Shown: piece after piece, positions 25,335 through 35,413 of the stretch
Layout: each line of letters begins with the position of its first letter
Position numbering within the stretch: position 1 is the stretch's first letter
Made by a program: the position numbers and the translations under genes
Notes under the pieces: generated by a model
Database searches by the model: none
The model's input: only the letters and a program-made list of their open reading frames with translations
Told to the model about the DNA's origin: nothing
Assembly: GCF_000428885.1 (NCBI RefSeq)
Contig: NZ_AUAU01000009.1
Location: 100,723 to 164,722, forward strand
Length of the DNA stretch: 64,000 nt
Direction of reading: 5' to 3'
From: Geothrix fermentans DSM 14018
GTDB taxonomy: Bacteria > Acidobacteriota > Holophagae > Holophagales > Holophagaceae

Positions 25335-28300
25335 CGCCCAGAAGGAGAAGGAGCCCCCAGCGTCTGGATGGCCCTCACCTTCATCTCGCCCCGCAACGTC
25401 TCGACGGCTTCGCAGGCGGCGAGGGCGGCGCTGAGGTTGGTGAGGCAGGGGATCTTCAGGCGCAGGGCCTCCCGGCGGATGGCGCTCTCGTCGAAGAATG
25501 CGTCGCGGCCCAGGGGCGTGTTGATCACCCACTGCACTTCGCCGTTCTTGAGGAGGTCCACCGCGTTGGGCCGGCCCTCGTTCACCTTGAAGATCTTGCG
25601 GACCTTGAGGCCCACGGACTCCAGGGTGCGGGCCGTGCCCTCGGTGGCGCAGAGGCCGAAGCCCAGGGCCACGAGCTTGTGGGCCAGCTCCGGCAGCCGC
25701 GCCTTGTCGCGGTCGTTGACGGTGAGGAAGACCGTGCCCGACAGCGGCAGCGGGATGCCCGCGGCCAGCAGGGCCTTGGCGTAGGCCTCGCCGAAGGTCT
25801 CACCGATGCCCATGACCTCGCCCGTGCTCTTCATCTCAGGGCCCAGCACCGGGTCCACGCCTGGGAACTTGGCGAAGGGGAACACCACGCCCTTCACCGA
25901 GACCGCGCGGGGCACGCCGTCGGTGACGCCCTGCTGCTTCAGCGTCTGGCCCAGGCCGATGCGGGCGGCCACGCCGGCCCAATCCACGCCTGTGGCCTTG
26001 CTCACGAAGGGCACCGTGCGGCTGGCGCGGGGGTTCGCCTCCAGGCAGTAGGCGATGCCGTCCTTCACGGCGAACTGGAGGTTCATGAGGCCCTTCACGC
26101 CCAGGTCCAGGGCCAGCTTGCGCGCGTAGCCCTTCACGGTCTCCAGGATGTCCTCGGGCACGCCCAGGGCCGGGATCACGGCGTAGCTGTCGCCGCTGTG
26201 GATGCCCGCCTCCTCGATGTGGGCCAGCAGGCCCGCGATGGCAACCTCCTCGCCGTCGCAGACCACATCGATGTCCAGCTCCTGGGCGCCGTCCAGGAAG
26301 CGGTCCAGCAGCACAGGCTGGTCGTTGCTCACCGCCACGGCCTCCCGCATGTACTTCTCCAGGCCCTTGTCGTCGAAGACCACGGCCATGGCCCGGCCGC
26401 CCAGCACGAAGCTGGGCCGCACCATCACGGGATAGTTGAGGCGCTGGGCGATGTCCTTGGCCTGCTCGAAGCTGGTGGCCATGCCCCAGGCGGGCGCGGG
26501 GATGCCCAGGCGCTTGAGGGCGCGCCCGAAGCGCTCGCGGTCCTCGGCGTCGAGGATGGTGTCGAGGGGTGTGCCCAGCAGCTTCACGCCCGCCGCGTCC
26601 AGGGGCGAGGCCAGCTTGAGCGGCGTCTGGCCGCCGAACTGGGCGAAGACGCCGAGCAGCTTGCCGCCCGCGGCCTCTCGGTCCACCACGGCCTTCACAT
26701 GCTCGAAGGTGAGGGGCTCGAAGTAGAGGCGGTCGCTGGTGTCGAAGTCCGTGCTGACGGTCTCGGGGTTGCAGTTGACGAGGATGGCCTCCACGCCGCT
26801 GGCGCGGATGGCTTCCACGGCCTGCACGCAGCAGCAGTCGAACTCCACGCCCTGGCCGATGCGGTTGGGGCCGCTGCCCAGCACGATGGCCTTGGGGCGG
26901 TCCGTGGGCGCGGCTTCGCTGTGATCCTCCCAGGTGCCGTAGAGGTAGGGCGTCTCCGCCTGAAACTCGCCGGAGCAGGTGTCCACCCGCTTGTAGGCGG
27001 GCCTCAGCCCCAGGGCCTCGCGGCGGGCGGCGACCTCCGCCTCGGTGCCCGAGCAGAACACCGAGATCTGGTCGTCTGCGAAGCCGGCGCGCTTGGCCTT
27101 CTCCAGCAGCTCCACGGGCAGCCGGTCCACGGGGAAGCTCCGCAGGCGGCCCTCCAGCACCACGATCTCCTCGATCTCCCGCAGGAACCAGGGGGTGATC
27201 TTCGTGAGGCGGTGCAGCTCCTCGACGCTGTGGCCGGCCTTCAGCGCGTGGTAGACCCAGAAGATGCGCTGGGGCCCGGGGATGAGCAGGTGCTCCTTGA
27301 GGCGGTTCAGGTCCAGCTTGCCCTCCAGGGCACCGGAGATGCCGCGGTGGCCCTCCTCCAGCGAGCGGATGGCCTTCTGCAGGGCCTCCTGGAAGCTGCG
27401 GCCCAGGCTCATGACCTCGCCCACGCTCTTCATCTGCGTGCCCAGCACCTTCTCGGCCTGGGGGAACTTCTCGAAGGTGAAGCGGGGGATCTTCACCACC
27501 ACGTAGTCCAGCACCGGCTCGAAGGCGGCCTTGGTCATGCGGGTGATGGCGTTGGGCAGCTCCCAGAGCCGGTAGCCCAGGGCCAGCTTCGTGGCCACCC
27601 AGGCGATGGGGAAGCCCGTGGCCTTCGAGGCCAGCGCCGAGCTTCGGCTCACGCGGGGGTTCATCTCGATGACGATGATGCGGCTGGTCTCGGGGTCCAG
27701 GGCGAACTGGATGTTCGATCCGCCGGTCTCCACGCCCACGGCGCGGATGACGGCCAGGGCGGCGTCGCGCATGCGCTGGTACTCCGGGTCCGTGAGCGTG
27801 AGGGCCGGCGCCACGGTGATGCTGTCGCCGGTGTGGACGCCCATGGGGTCGAGGTTCTCGATGGAGCAGATCACCTCGACGTTGTCGTCCAGGTCGCGCA
27901 CCACCTCCAGCTCGAATTCCTTCCAGCCCAGGATGCTCTCCTCGATGAGCACCTGCTTGGTGGGGCTCAGGTCCAGGCCGCGGGCCACGATGGTCTCGAA
28001 CTCGTCCACGTTGTAGGCGATGCCGCCGCCGCTGCCGCCCAGGGTGAAGCTGGGCCGGATGATGGCAGGGAAGCCGGTGAGCTTGAGCAGGTCGCGGGCC
28101 TCGGCCATGTTGTGCGCGAAGCCGCCGCGGCAGGTCTCCAGGCCCAGGTCGTCCATGAGGGCCTTGAAGAGCTGGCGGTCCTCGCCGCGGTTGATGGCCT
28201 CGGGCTGGGCGCCGATGAGCAGGACCCCCGTGCGCGCCAGCAGGCCGCTCTCGTGGGCCTCCATGGCCAGGTTGAGGGCCGTCTGGCCGCCCACCGTGGG

Positions 28301-28561
28301 CAGGATGGCGTCGGGCTTCTCAGCCTCGATCACCTTCTCCAGCACGCTCAGCGTCAGCGGCTCGAGGTAGGTGGCGTCCGCCCGGCCCGGATCCGTCATG
28401 ATCGAGGCCGGGTTGGAGTTGAGCAGGATGGTGCGGATGCCCTCCTCCCGCAGCGCCTTGAGCGCCTGAGTCCCCGAGTAATCGAACTCGCAGGCCTGCC
28501 CGATCTGGATGGGGCCCGAGCCCAGCACCAGCACGCTTTTCAAATCCGTACGCTTCGGCAT
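25331..28561 (-). CDS. carB: Carbamoyl-phosphate synthase large subunit
   Basis: 1076 residues from the ATG at 28561 with AAGGAT upstream (a longer frame to 28594 is not conserved). Two ATP-grasp halves: [19 protein letters not shown] near the start and [18 protein letters not shown] in the second half, then the MGS-like regulatory domain (about 940-1070). With CarA it makes carbamoyl phosphate for arginine and pyrimidine synthesis. carA lies upstream with 99 bp between, filled by a long inverted repeat. The C-terminus ends directly against the A+T-rich DUF3800 gene. Confidence 0.97.
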   Translation of the reverse strand: MPKRTDLKSVLVLGSGPIQIGQACEFDYSGTQALKALREEGIRTILLNSNPASIMTDPGRADATYLEPLTLSVLEKVIEAEKPDAILPTVGGQTALNLAMEAHESGLLARTGVLLIGAQPEAINRGEDRQLFKALMDDLGLETCRGGFAHNMAEARDLLKLTGFPAIIRPSFTLGGSGGGIAYNVDEFETIVARGLDLSPTKQVLIEESILGWKEFELEVVRDLDDNVEVICSIENLDPMGVHTGDSITVAPALTLTDPEYQRMRDAALAVIRAVGVETGGSNIQFALDPETSRIIVIEMNPRVSRSSALASKATGFPIAWVATKLALGYRLWELPNAITRMTKAAFEPVLDYVVVKIPRFTFEKFPQAEKVLGTQMKSVGEVMSLGRSFQEALQKAIRSLEEGHRGISGALEGKLDLNRLKEHLLIPGPQRIFWVYHALKAGHSVEELHRLTKITPWFLREIEEIVVLEGRLRSFPVDRLPVELLEKAKRAGFADDQISVFCSGTEAEVAARREALGLRPAYKRVDTCSGEFQAETPYLYGTWEDHSEAAPTDRPKAIVLGSGPNRIGQGVEFDCCCVQAVEAIRASGVEAILVNCNPETVSTDFDTSDRLYFEPLTFEHVKAVVDREAAGGKLLGVFAQFGGQTPLKLASPLDAAGVKLLGTPLDTILDAEDRERFGRALKRLGIPAPAWGMATSFEQAKDIAQRLNYPVMVRPSFVLGGRAMAVVFDDKGLEKYMREAVAVSNDQPVLLDRFLDGAQELDIDVVCDGEEVAIAGLLAHIEEAGIHSGDSYAVIPALGVPEDILETVKGYARKLALDLGVKGLMNLQFAVKDGIAYCLEANPRASRTVPFVSKATGVDWAGVAARIGLGQTLKQQGVTDGVPRAVSVKGVVFPFAKFPGVDPVLGPEMKSTGEVMGIGETFGEAYAKALLAAGIPLPLSGTVFLTVNDRDKARLPELAHKLVALGFGLCATEGTARTLESVGLKVRKIFKVNEGRPNAVDLLKNGEVQWVINTPLGRDAFFDESAIRREALRLKIPCLTNLSAALAACEAVETLRGEMKVRAIQTLGAPSPSGR

Positions 28562-28579
28562 CACCAGATCCTTGTGTTT

Positions 28580-28658
28580 AACCGCAGAGGACACAGAGAG
28601 CGCAGAGGAAAAACAGAAGGCTTTTTCTTTCTCTGTGCCCTCTGTGTCCTCTGCGGTT
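28580..28658. repeat. Long inverted repeat in the carA-carB spacer
   Basis: AACCGCAGAGGACACAGAG (28580-28598) is mirrored perfectly by CTCTGTGTCCTCTGCGGTT (28640-28658), with purine-rich and pyrimidine-rich inner parts that also partly pair. It fills nearly the whole spacer between the carA stop and carB start. It resembles, in sequence theme, the repeats at 51430-51616 and 54394-54498. Confidence 0.85.
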
Positions 28659-28660
28659 GA

Positions 28661-29740
28661 TCATCTTGGATTCTTTTCCATCAACGCAACGAACCGCTTG
28701 AACGCAGGATGGGCGTCGTGGGGGCCGGGGCTGGCCTCGGGGTGGTGCTGGAGGCTGAAGATGGGCAGCTTCGTGTGGCGCAGGCCCTCGACGGTGCCGT
28801 CGCTCAGGTGCCTGTGGGTGACCTCGATCTCTTTGGGGAGGCTGGCCTCGTCCACGGCGAAGCCGTGGTTCTGGGCGGTGATCTCGATGCGGCCGGTCAT
28901 GAGGTCGTGGACGGGCTGGTTGGCCCCGCGGTGGCCGAACTTGAGCTTGAAGGTGCGGCCGCCGAAGGCCTGGCCCAGCAGCTGGTGGCCCAGGCAGATG
29001 CCGAAGATGGGCAGTTTGCCGAGGCAGGCCTCCACCTCCTTCTGCATGCCGGGCAGCGCGGCGGGATCGCCGGGGCCGTTGCTGAGGAAGAGGCCGTGGA
29101 AGCGCTTGTCCGTAAGCTCCGTCGCGGGCGCGTCCCAGGGGAAGACCTCCAGGTGCAGGCCGACGGCCTCCAGCTGCCTCAGGATGCTGAGCTTGATGCC
29201 GCCGTCCAGCACCGCCACGCGGAAGGTGCCGCCGGGATTCAGCTCGTAGCGCTCCCTGCAGCTCACCTCGGCGCAGAGGGCCTGGCCGGTCATGTCCGGC
29301 AGGGCCTTGGCCTTGGCCACCCCAGCGTCCAGGCTGCCGTCCAGCTCGGTCCAGATGAGGGAAGGCTGGGAGCCCTGGTCGCGCAGGTGCTGGGTGAGGG
29401 CGCGGGTGTCCAGGTCCGTCATCACGGGGATGTGGTGGCGCTTGAGCCAGCCCGCCAGATCACCCTCGGAGCGGGTGTGATCCGGCGCGAAGGTCAGGCG
29501 GCGACAGAGCAGGCCCGTGGCCCAGGGGCGCGTGCCCTCGTTCAGGTCGGCGTGGATGCCGTAGATGCCCTGCTCGGGGAAGGTCATGCAGACCATCTGC
29601 CCCGCGAAGCTGGGATCCGTGAGGATCTCCTGGTAGCCGGCCATGGCCGTGGTGAACACCGCCTCGCCGTCTCCGCCGAAACCCAACGGCGCGCGCCCCC
29701 GGAAGATGGTCCCGTCCTTCAGGATCAGGTGCGCTTGCAT
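28661..29740 (-). CDS. carA: Carbamoyl-phosphate synthase small (glutaminase) subunit
   Basis: 359 residues from the ATG at 29740, with GGAGG upstream; an upstream ATG at 29755 is unsupported. Glutamine amidotransferase signature with nucleophile: PIFGICLGHQLLGQAFGG, and the C-terminal His-Glu pair in SLQHHPEASPGP. It supplies ammonia from glutamine to CarB. The gene is preceded by a hairpin-plus-T-run leader at 29864-29896, suggesting attenuation of carAB by pyrimidine supply. Confidence 0.96.
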   Translation of the reverse strand: MQAHLILKDGTIFRGRAPLGFGGDGEAVFTTAMAGYQEILTDPSFAGQMVCMTFPEQGIYGIHADLNEGTRPWATGLLCRRLTFAPDHTRSEGDLAGWLKRHHIPVMTDLDTRALTQHLRDQGSQPSLIWTELDGSLDAGVAKAKALPDMTGQALCAEVSCRERYELNPGGTFRVAVLDGGIKLSILRQLEAVGLHLEVFPWDAPATELTDKRFHGLFLSNGPGDPAALPGMQKEVEACLGKLPIFGICLGHQLLGQAFGGRTFKLKFGHRGANQPVHDLMTGRIEITAQNHGFAVDEASLPKEIEVTHRHLSDGTVEGLRHTKLPIFSLQHHPEASPGPHDAHPAFKRFVALMEKNPR

Positions 29741-29863
29741 GTGCGTCCTCCGCAACGGACCTCTGCGTCAGGCTGAGCCTGATGGCGAGGTGGGGGGCCC
29801 GGGGGGGACATCGTGAATGCAGTGAGCAGGCCGTCCCCCACGGATCATGTCAAGTGGCTCTGC

Positions 29864-29896
29864 AAAAACCCCGCGGGGGCCGGGCCGCCGCGGGGT
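29864..29896 (-). terminator. Hairpin with T-run in the carA leader, probable attenuator
   Basis: ACCCCGCGG (29868-29876) and CCGCGGGGT (29888-29896) form a perfect 9-bp stem, followed on the minus strand by TTTTT (29864-29868). There is no minus-strand gene between it and the tadA start, so it sits in the 5' leader of carAB. A second small hairpin GGTCC-TTCG-GGACC lies just upstream in the transcript (29911-29924) and might be part of an alternative fold. The remainder of 29741-30040 shows no gene. Confidence 0.65.
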
Positions 29897-30040
29897 CGTG
29901 AGAATGACTCGGTCCTTCGGGACCAAAAGTGAGTGTAACGACCTGGGAAAGCGAGGATCAGCCTTTTTGTTCAAGGGCTTTCCGGTCATACTGCTCCTTT
30001 GTTTCCGATGTACCGATCGCTGTTCGGCCACACTGATCCC

Positions 30041-30496
30041 ATGTGGAGCGGCGACGACATCTACTTCATGAAGCTCGCCCTGGAGGAGGCCGAGAAGGCG
30101 GACCGCCTGGACGAGGTGCCCGTGGGCGCGGTGGTGGTCTCCGAGGGCGCCCTGCTGGGCCGGGGGCACAACCACCCCGTGAAGCTGAACGATCCCACCG
30201 CCCACGCGGAAGTCCAGGCCCTGCGGGCCGCCGGGGCATGGGCCAGGAACTACCGGCTCACGGGTGCCACGCTCTACGTGACGCTGGAGCCCTGCCTCAT
30301 GTGCTTCGGCGCCCTGATCCACGCCCGCGTCGGCCGCGTGGTGTTCGGCGCGTCGGACCCCAAGGTCGGCGTCAGCCGGTGGCTGGACACGCTCGACGGC
30401 GCCGCCCTGAACCACCGGTTCACCTTCGAGGGCGGCCTGCTGGAGCCCGAGTGCCGGGAGCAACTCCAGGCCTTCTTCCGGCGCCGCCGGGGCTAG
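30041..30496 (+). CDS. tadA: tRNA-specific adenosine deaminase
   Basis: 151 residues from the ATG at 30041; the ATG at 30008 would add 11 residues and neither has a good ribosome-binding site. Zinc deaminase motifs: TAHAEVQALR (His and catalytic Glu) and PCLMCFGALIHAR (two cysteines). GRGHNHPVKLNDPTAHAE matches TadA more than other cytidine deaminases. It converts adenosine 34 of tRNA-Arg(ACG) to inosine. Its end overlaps the convergent PKD-protein gene by 4 bp. Confidence 0.93.
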   Translation: MWSGDDIYFMKLALEEAEKADRLDEVPVGAVVVSEGALLGRGHNHPVKLNDPTAHAEVQALRAAGAWARNYRLTGATLYVTLEPCLMCFGALIHARVGRVVFGASDPKVGVSRWLDTLDGAALNHRFTFEGGLLEPECREQLQAFFRRRRG

Positions 30497-31602
30497 CGTT
30501 CCATGGAGCTCAGCGGGAAGAGGCCCGCCGCCTCCATCGGGACACCGGCTTCGTCCGGGACGGGGAAGAACGCGGCGGTCAGCGCCCGGAGGAGGCTGGG
30601 CCGGGCGACGCCCTCCCCTTCGGACCAGAGGAAGGCCACCAGGGGGGAGGCCTGCGCCGGCGCCGGTCCCGCAGCGGCCTGCCTCGGCCGGGGCAGCACC
30701 TCCAGGCGGGCGGGTCCCCGGCTGCGCCCGGCCTTGCTGAAGGCCTGGACCTCTCGGAACCCGGGCCTGGCGGTGGGCGAGACGAAGACCCGGGCGATGG
30801 CCCAGCCGGGTTCGGGGAAGCGGAGGGGCGCCACCAGGGCGACGTCCTTCCCGAAGGAGACGGCCATGCCCGGAGCCAGGCGGCGGCCCCGGATGCGCAG
30901 TTCGGCCTCCTCGCCGGGACGCGCCGCGGAGGGAACCACATCGTCGATCTGGGGAGCCTCTTCGCCGCCCAGCCTCACGAAGTACCGGATCTGGGGCGGC
31001 TCGAAGGGCATGGCCGGCGAAAGGATCCTCAGCGTGACCCGGTGCTCGCCGTAGTCCGTGGTGGGCAGCGGGATCGCAGTCCTCGAGTCGAGGGTGGCCG
31101 TCCCGGCGAAGGCCAGGGGGGCCGTGAAGGTGCCCAGGGGGATCCCGTCCACCACCCACTGGGCCTGGAGCTGGCCCGTGCCCTCGAACTTCAGGTCCGC
31201 ATAGGCCGTCAGGGGGCTGAAGCCCTGCTCCACGGTGGTGTCCACGCGCCCGTCCTCCCAGCGGAGGCGCAGCATGGAGATGCTGAAGGGCGCGGCGGGG
31301 CCGAACCGGTCCGCCACCCGGAGGGGGAGCTGGGCCGTCTGGATGACCTGGCCCGCCACCACCGGATAGACCGCCTGCACGAGGAAGGTCCCGGGCCGGG
31401 CGTACACGTGGGAGACCGCCGTGCCGCCGCTGAGGGTGGCGCCATCCCCGAAGTCCCAGGCCACGGGGCCCACGGGCTGGGCCGACAGGAGGAAGGTGGT
31501 GGGGATCCCCGTGAGGGGGAGGCCCGGGGCCGCGGAGATGGTCCCCTGGGCGCGGAGCGCCAGGGAACCGAGGAGGGCGAGGGTGAGGAGGAGGATTCGC
31601 AT
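30493..31602 (-). CDS. Exported PKD-domain protein of unknown function
   Basis: 369 residues, signal peptide 1-18 (LLLTLALLGSLALRAQ). A PKD domain follows (about 45-85: WDFGDGATLSGGTAVSHVYARPG), then Ig-like beta-rich domains. The second includes PQIDDVVPSAARPGEEAELRIRGRRL, an IPT/TIG-like motif. No membrane anchor or catalytic motif. It should be periplasmic or surface-exposed and built for protein or sugar binding. Third gene of the operon 35203-30493, 10 bp behind the beta-barrel gene. Confidence 0.85.
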   Translation of the reverse strand: MRILLLTLALLGSLALRAQGTISAAPGLPLTGIPTTFLLSAQPVGPVAWDFGDGATLSGGTAVSHVYARPGTFLVQAVYPVVAGQVIQTAQLPLRVADRFGPAAPFSISMLRLRWEDGRVDTTVEQGFSPLTAYADLKFEGTGQLQAQWVVDGIPLGTFTAPLAFAGTATLDSRTAIPLPTTDYGEHRVTLRILSPAMPFEPPQIRYFVRLGGEEAPQIDDVVPSAARPGEEAELRIRGRRLAPGMAVSFGKDVALVAPLRFPEPGWAIARVFVSPTARPGFREVQAFSKAGRSRGPARLEVLPRPRQAAAGPAPAQASPLVAFLWSEGEGVARPSLLRALTAAFFPVPDEAGVPMEAAGLFPLSSMER

Positions 31603-31612
31603 GGGCAGCTCC

Positions 31613-33688
31613 TCAGTACGAGACGTTCAGGAGGATCGACACCTGCGTGTCATTGGCCATGGGGGCCGTGGCGCCGGTGGCGGGGACGCCCGTGGCCGCG
31701 GCGCTCCGGGCCAGGGCCGCCAGGTCGGGCGCGTGGGTGTAGCGGCCCTTGAGGCCCAGGCTGGCCCGGCCGCGGCCTTTGAGGAAAGTGTCCAGGAAGA
31801 GGCGCAGGGTGCCCTCCGCCACGGAGTTCTCCATCACATCGCCGGTGACCAGGATGGTGCGGGAGACGCCCCCGTTCAGGAGGAATCCCAGGAGCCCCGG
31901 AACGAGGGCGACGTCGGCGTTCAGGAAGGCGTTCTCCATGGTGGTCTTCTGGTCGCCCGGGTCACTGAGGGTGCGGGACCAGCTCAGGTTCGGGGAGAGC
32001 CGCACCCGCGCGCCCAGGCCCAGGCTCCCGCCCAGGGAGAAGGTGGTGCTGGTGCCCCGGGTGCCGCTGGCGCCCTCGGAGCGCAGGCGGTCGAACTGGG
32101 CATTGAAGGCCAGGCTCGAGGCGGGCGGCAGCATCAGGTCGAGGCCCGTGGTGAAGCCGGCGCGGTTGCTGTTGCTGAAGGGGATGAGGGGATTGGAGAC
32201 CAGCTCGGCCTCCTGGCGGGCATGCCGCAGGCCCACGCGCCAGAACAGGGACTGGGTCAGGCCCACCCGCGCGTCCAGACTCTGGGACTGGTTCCAGGCC
32301 TGGTCCAGGCCCGGCTGCCCCGTGGGGTTGGTGCGCTCGTCCACGGCGGTGGCGCTCAGGCTCCAGGTGGCGCGGTTGAAGCCCACGCTGCCGTTCAGGG
32401 TGCGGCGATCCCCCACGAAGAAGGCCACGCCCACGGTGCCGAAATCCCGGCCCACGTCCCGGTAGCCCAGCTGGGCGCTGAAGGGGCCGTTCATCCACAT
32501 GGCCCCCAGGCGCCAGGCCTGGTCCGTGAGGTGGGTCCCCTGGTTCAGGAGGTCCTTGGTGAAGAGGCTGCGGGCGTATTCCCCGGACACCGCCAGGCGG
32601 CTGTCGAAGAACCGGCCGTCCAGCACGAAGGAGCCCGTGGAGCCATCCCGCACCATGGGCGCGTACAGCGAGGCCAGGTTCACGGCTGTGGCAGGGTCGT
32701 CCTTCCCCGACAGGAAGACGACCTTGGCCCGGAGGTTCCCCGCGAGCCAGCCGTAGCCGAGGGATCCGCCGTAGACCTCGCTGCCCTTCTCGGGCCAGGC
32801 CAGGCCCTCGGTGCCGGAGTGGGCCTGGGTGTTCAGGGCGAAGAGGTGGGCTCCCAGGGGCTGCCCCGCATAGGCGTAGTCGAGTCCCCGCCGACCCGCC
32901 CCGGCCAGCGTGAACTCCGATTCCTGGACCACCATGTCGCCCAGCTGGATCCTGTGGTTCCCGGCGGCATAGGCCGCCTGGAGGTCGCCGAGGCTCCAGC
33001 GGGACTGGGTGCCGAGGGGCTGGTTGGTGTAGACGAGCCGGGCGTTGAGCAGCACCTGGCGGCCATTCTCCTCGCTCTGGTAGGCGAGCCGGATCTGGCC
33101 CGAGGCGAGGTTCCGGGCCTCCCCGGGAACCGGTTCCTGGTGGTGGGCCACGCGCTCGAAGGCGCCGTCGAAATAGATGGGGCCATGGGCCGGGGGCTGG
33201 GCGCCTGGAACCGTACCCGGAGGCGGGGTGGAGGTGGCCCCGGCCTGAGCCTGGGCCTGGGCCTGGGCCGGGGCCGGGGTCTGTGCGGGGGCCGCCCCGC
33301 CGGCGGAGGCGGAGGGCGTGCCGGACAGTTGCAGGCTGGCGAAGGAGGCCGGGGCCTCCCTGGGCAGGTACTTGATGCCGGAGGGCGTGCGCAGGGCGGC
33401 GTAGTATTCCAGCTTCGCCCCGGCCGGGAGGGCCGCCTCCAGCTGGCCGGCATACGAGGTGCCGTCCGGTCCCGCATCCAGGTTGAAGCTGGAGAACTCC
33501 TCCTCGCCCGCCACGCGGTAGAAGACCACCACCCACTCCGTCCCTGCGGGGGCCGTGGCGGTGCCCTGGAGGGGCCTACCGGGCGCCGCGGGAGGCTTCA
33601 GCTCGAAGGCCTCCCCGGCCGCCATCGTGGCGGTGGCAGTGGCGACGGCGGTGGCCAGGACGAAGGTCCGCAGAGACCGGTCGATCAC
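31613..33688 (-). CDS. Predicted outer-membrane beta-barrel protein with an N-terminal Ig-like domain
   Basis: 691 residues from a GTG at 33688 with GGGAGG five bases upstream. Signal peptide (about 1-24), then an Ig/FN3-like domain (about 25-122: GTEWVVVFYRVAGEEEFSSF, then KLEYYAALRTPSGIKYLP). A Pro/Ala/Gln linker (PAPAQAQAQAQAG) is followed by about 480 residues of alternating amphipathic strands rich in Gly, Tyr, Trp, ending VSILLNVSY, which fits a barrel C-terminus. It looks like a surface transporter or secretion porin, but no named family is recognised. Middle gene of the three-gene exported operon, 36 bp after the coiled-coil gene. Confidence 0.8.
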   Translation of the reverse strand: MIDRSLRTFVLATAVATATATMAAGEAFELKPPAAPGRPLQGTATAPAGTEWVVVFYRVAGEEEFSSFNLDAGPDGTSYAGQLEAALPAGAKLEYYAALRTPSGIKYLPREAPASFASLQLSGTPSASAGGAAPAQTPAPAQAQAQAQAGATSTPPPGTVPGAQPPAHGPIYFDGAFERVAHHQEPVPGEARNLASGQIRLAYQSEENGRQVLLNARLVYTNQPLGTQSRWSLGDLQAAYAAGNHRIQLGDMVVQESEFTLAGAGRRGLDYAYAGQPLGAHLFALNTQAHSGTEGLAWPEKGSEVYGGSLGYGWLAGNLRAKVVFLSGKDDPATAVNLASLYAPMVRDGSTGSFVLDGRFFDSRLAVSGEYARSLFTKDLLNQGTHLTDQAWRLGAMWMNGPFSAQLGYRDVGRDFGTVGVAFFVGDRRTLNGSVGFNRATWSLSATAVDERTNPTGQPGLDQAWNQSQSLDARVGLTQSLFWRVGLRHARQEAELVSNPLIPFSNSNRAGFTTGLDLMLPPASSLAFNAQFDRLRSEGASGTRGTSTTFSLGGSLGLGARVRLSPNLSWSRTLSDPGDQKTTMENAFLNADVALVPGLLGFLLNGGVSRTILVTGDVMENSVAEGTLRLFLDTFLKGRGRASLGLKGRYTHAPDLAALARSAAATGVPATGATAPMANDTQVSILLNVSY

Positions 33689-33724
33689 GCATGCCTCCCA
33701 GGCAAGGGGGGAACTCAGAAGGAC

Positions 33725-35203
33725 CTACCGCTCGCGCACCGCGGGACCCTGCGGTCCGCCCAGGTGGCCACGGATCACCGGATCGTTGTCGAGCATGGCC
33801 TCGACCTTCCGCAGCAGGGCGGGATCCTTGGCGAACCGCGCGCGGGCCTCGTTCAGCATGGCCCGCTTCTCGGCCTCCGCCGCCGGTCCGGACTTGCCGG
33901 CGAAGCGGCGGGAGATCTCGGCGTCCACCCGCGGCCTGGCCGCGGGATCCACCTTGGGCGGCGCCGCCTGGAGGCGCTTGAACTCCTGCCAGGGGCCCTT
34001 GAGCTTGGCGCCCATCTGGGTGCCGGCGGTCTTGGCGGTGAGCCGCGAGGCCGCGGTCCGGTTGAAGGGCGCCAGGGCCATGGTCCGGTGCTGGCCCAGG
34101 TTCAGGGCCGCGATCCCCGGCGCGGGCGCGGCGCCGGCCACATGGGTGGTGAAGGCGCGGACGTCCAGCCGCTGGCGGGGGATCAGCCCGTTGAGGGCGT
34201 CGCAGGAAGCCTTGGTCTTCGCGCGCTGGACCTTCTGCATGGCGTCGGCGATCTTCTTCGCGACGGCGGCGCGGTCGAGGGCGTCCTGGATGGGCCGCTG
34301 GGCCTGGTCGAGGGTGGCCTTCGCCTGCTGCATCACGGCGTCGTGCACCTGGGTCATGGTGGTGACGGCCTGGTTGGTGACCTGGGTGATGGCATCGTCC
34401 ACGATCCGGCTGGGGTCGAAGATCCGCTCCGGGTGGTTGACCAGGTCCGTGAGCATGTTCCCCAGGGATTGCAGGGGCCCCAGCAGGGCCGTCTGGGCGA
34501 TGTTCGCGGCCGAGGTCGCCGCCGAGGCGGCCTGCTGCTCCGCCTGGGTGGCGAACTGGCGGACCTGGTTGATGGGCTGGGTCACGTCCGGGCGCAGGGC
34601 GTCGATGGCCTCCTTGGCCCGCCGCAGCGCCTCCAACATCTCCTGGGGATCGGCGGGCAGCTGGTCCACGCGGACGGCCGTGCCCATGCCTGCGGCGCCC
34701 ACGGCCACCGGCTTCGGAGCGATGGCGGTGGCGGCACCGGGCTTCGGTGCGGCTGCGGCCGCGGGGCGGCTCCCGGGAGGCTGGACGGCGGCCGCGCCCA
34801 CGCGCGCTCCGGCCGTGGCGACGCCGGGCGCCACATGGGGGACCATCACCTGCGGACGGTTGGCCTCGTTGACGACGGACTGGGCCAGCTGGGCCGCGGC
34901 ATTGAAGTCGCCTTCGGCCTGCCCAGCCAGGTTCCGCAGGTCGTTGGCGGCGCCGTTCAGCTCCGACTTGGCGAGGTTCACCACGTCCGCCGCCTGCTGG
35001 CCGAGGGTGGAGGCCAGCCGCGAGACGTTCTCGATGAGGCTCCTAATGCTGTTGATCAGGCTCTCGACCGCGCAGGTGAGGCCCCCGGAGGCCACGGCCC
35101 CCACGCAGCTCCAGAAATCGTCGCAGCAGGCCTGGAGCGGGGTGGCCAGCGGGAAAAGGCTCACGAGAGCCACGGTTGCCAGGACATCAGGCCGCATCCT
35201 CAT
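33725..35203 (-). CDS. Exported Ala-rich helical (coiled-coil) protein with an N-terminal cysteine cluster
   Basis: 492 residues from the ATG at 35203 with a strong AAGGAGGAT upstream. Signal peptide (1-26, ending ATPLQA), followed at once by CCDDFWSCVGAVASGGLTC, a dense set of four cysteines that could be disulfides. A helical part then follows (SLINSIRSLIENVSRLASTLGQQAADVV), an Ala/Pro-rich stretch (about 120-175), and a long Gln/Ala/Asp heptad-like coiled coil. Family not recognised; it resembles phasin-like or collar-forming periplasmic helical proteins in composition only. First gene of the exported operon; a divergent promoter region faces the GGDEF gene. Confidence 0.8.
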   Translation of the reverse strand: MRMRPDVLATVALVSLFPLATPLQACCDDFWSCVGAVASGGLTCAVESLINSIRSLIENVSRLASTLGQQAADVVNLAKSELNGAANDLRNLAGQAEGDFNAAAQLAQSVVNEANRPQVMVPHVAPGVATAGARVGAAAVQPPGSRPAAAAAPKPGAATAIAPKPVAVGAAGMGTAVRVDQLPADPQEMLEALRRAKEAIDALRPDVTQPINQVRQFATQAEQQAASAATSAANIAQTALLGPLQSLGNMLTDLVNHPERIFDPSRIVDDAITQVTNQAVTTMTQVHDAVMQQAKATLDQAQRPIQDALDRAAVAKKIADAMQKVQRAKTKASCDALNGLIPRQRLDVRAFTTHVAGAAPAPGIAALNLGQHRTMALAPFNRTAASRLTAKTAGTQMGAKLKGPWQEFKRLQAAPPKVDPAARPRVDAEISRRFAGKSGPAAEAEKRAMLNEARARFAKDPALLRKVEAMLDNDPVIRGHLGGPQGPAVRER

Positions 35204-35413
35204 GGGATCCTCCTTGGATCAGGCCCGCGCCCCGGGGAGAGCGGAAACGCCTTCCCCGTGGCATCAGGCGGAGCGCAGTCATTTATCGATGATTCGGACT
35301 AGACTGCCCGATATTCGGCCAATCGAGATTGAGGGTCAAGCACATTCTGCCCACGACTCAGACTTCTCAGACTTCCCCCCCGCCCGTCCGATGATGGAAG
35401 CATCGGAGCAACC
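35204..35413. other. Divergent promoter region, exported operon / GGDEF gene
   Basis: 210 bp with local A/T-richer patches. A weak minus-strand pair TTGACC (near 35335) with GAATAT 17 bp downstream could drive the three-gene operon. No clear operator. Confidence 0.35.

Noticed and set aside
31421..35302. 1293-codon plus-strand frame opposite the exported operon
   Set aside because: Rich in Gly/Gln/Arg/His with no signal or domain, and the minus strand has signal peptides, ribosome-binding sites and sensible domains.
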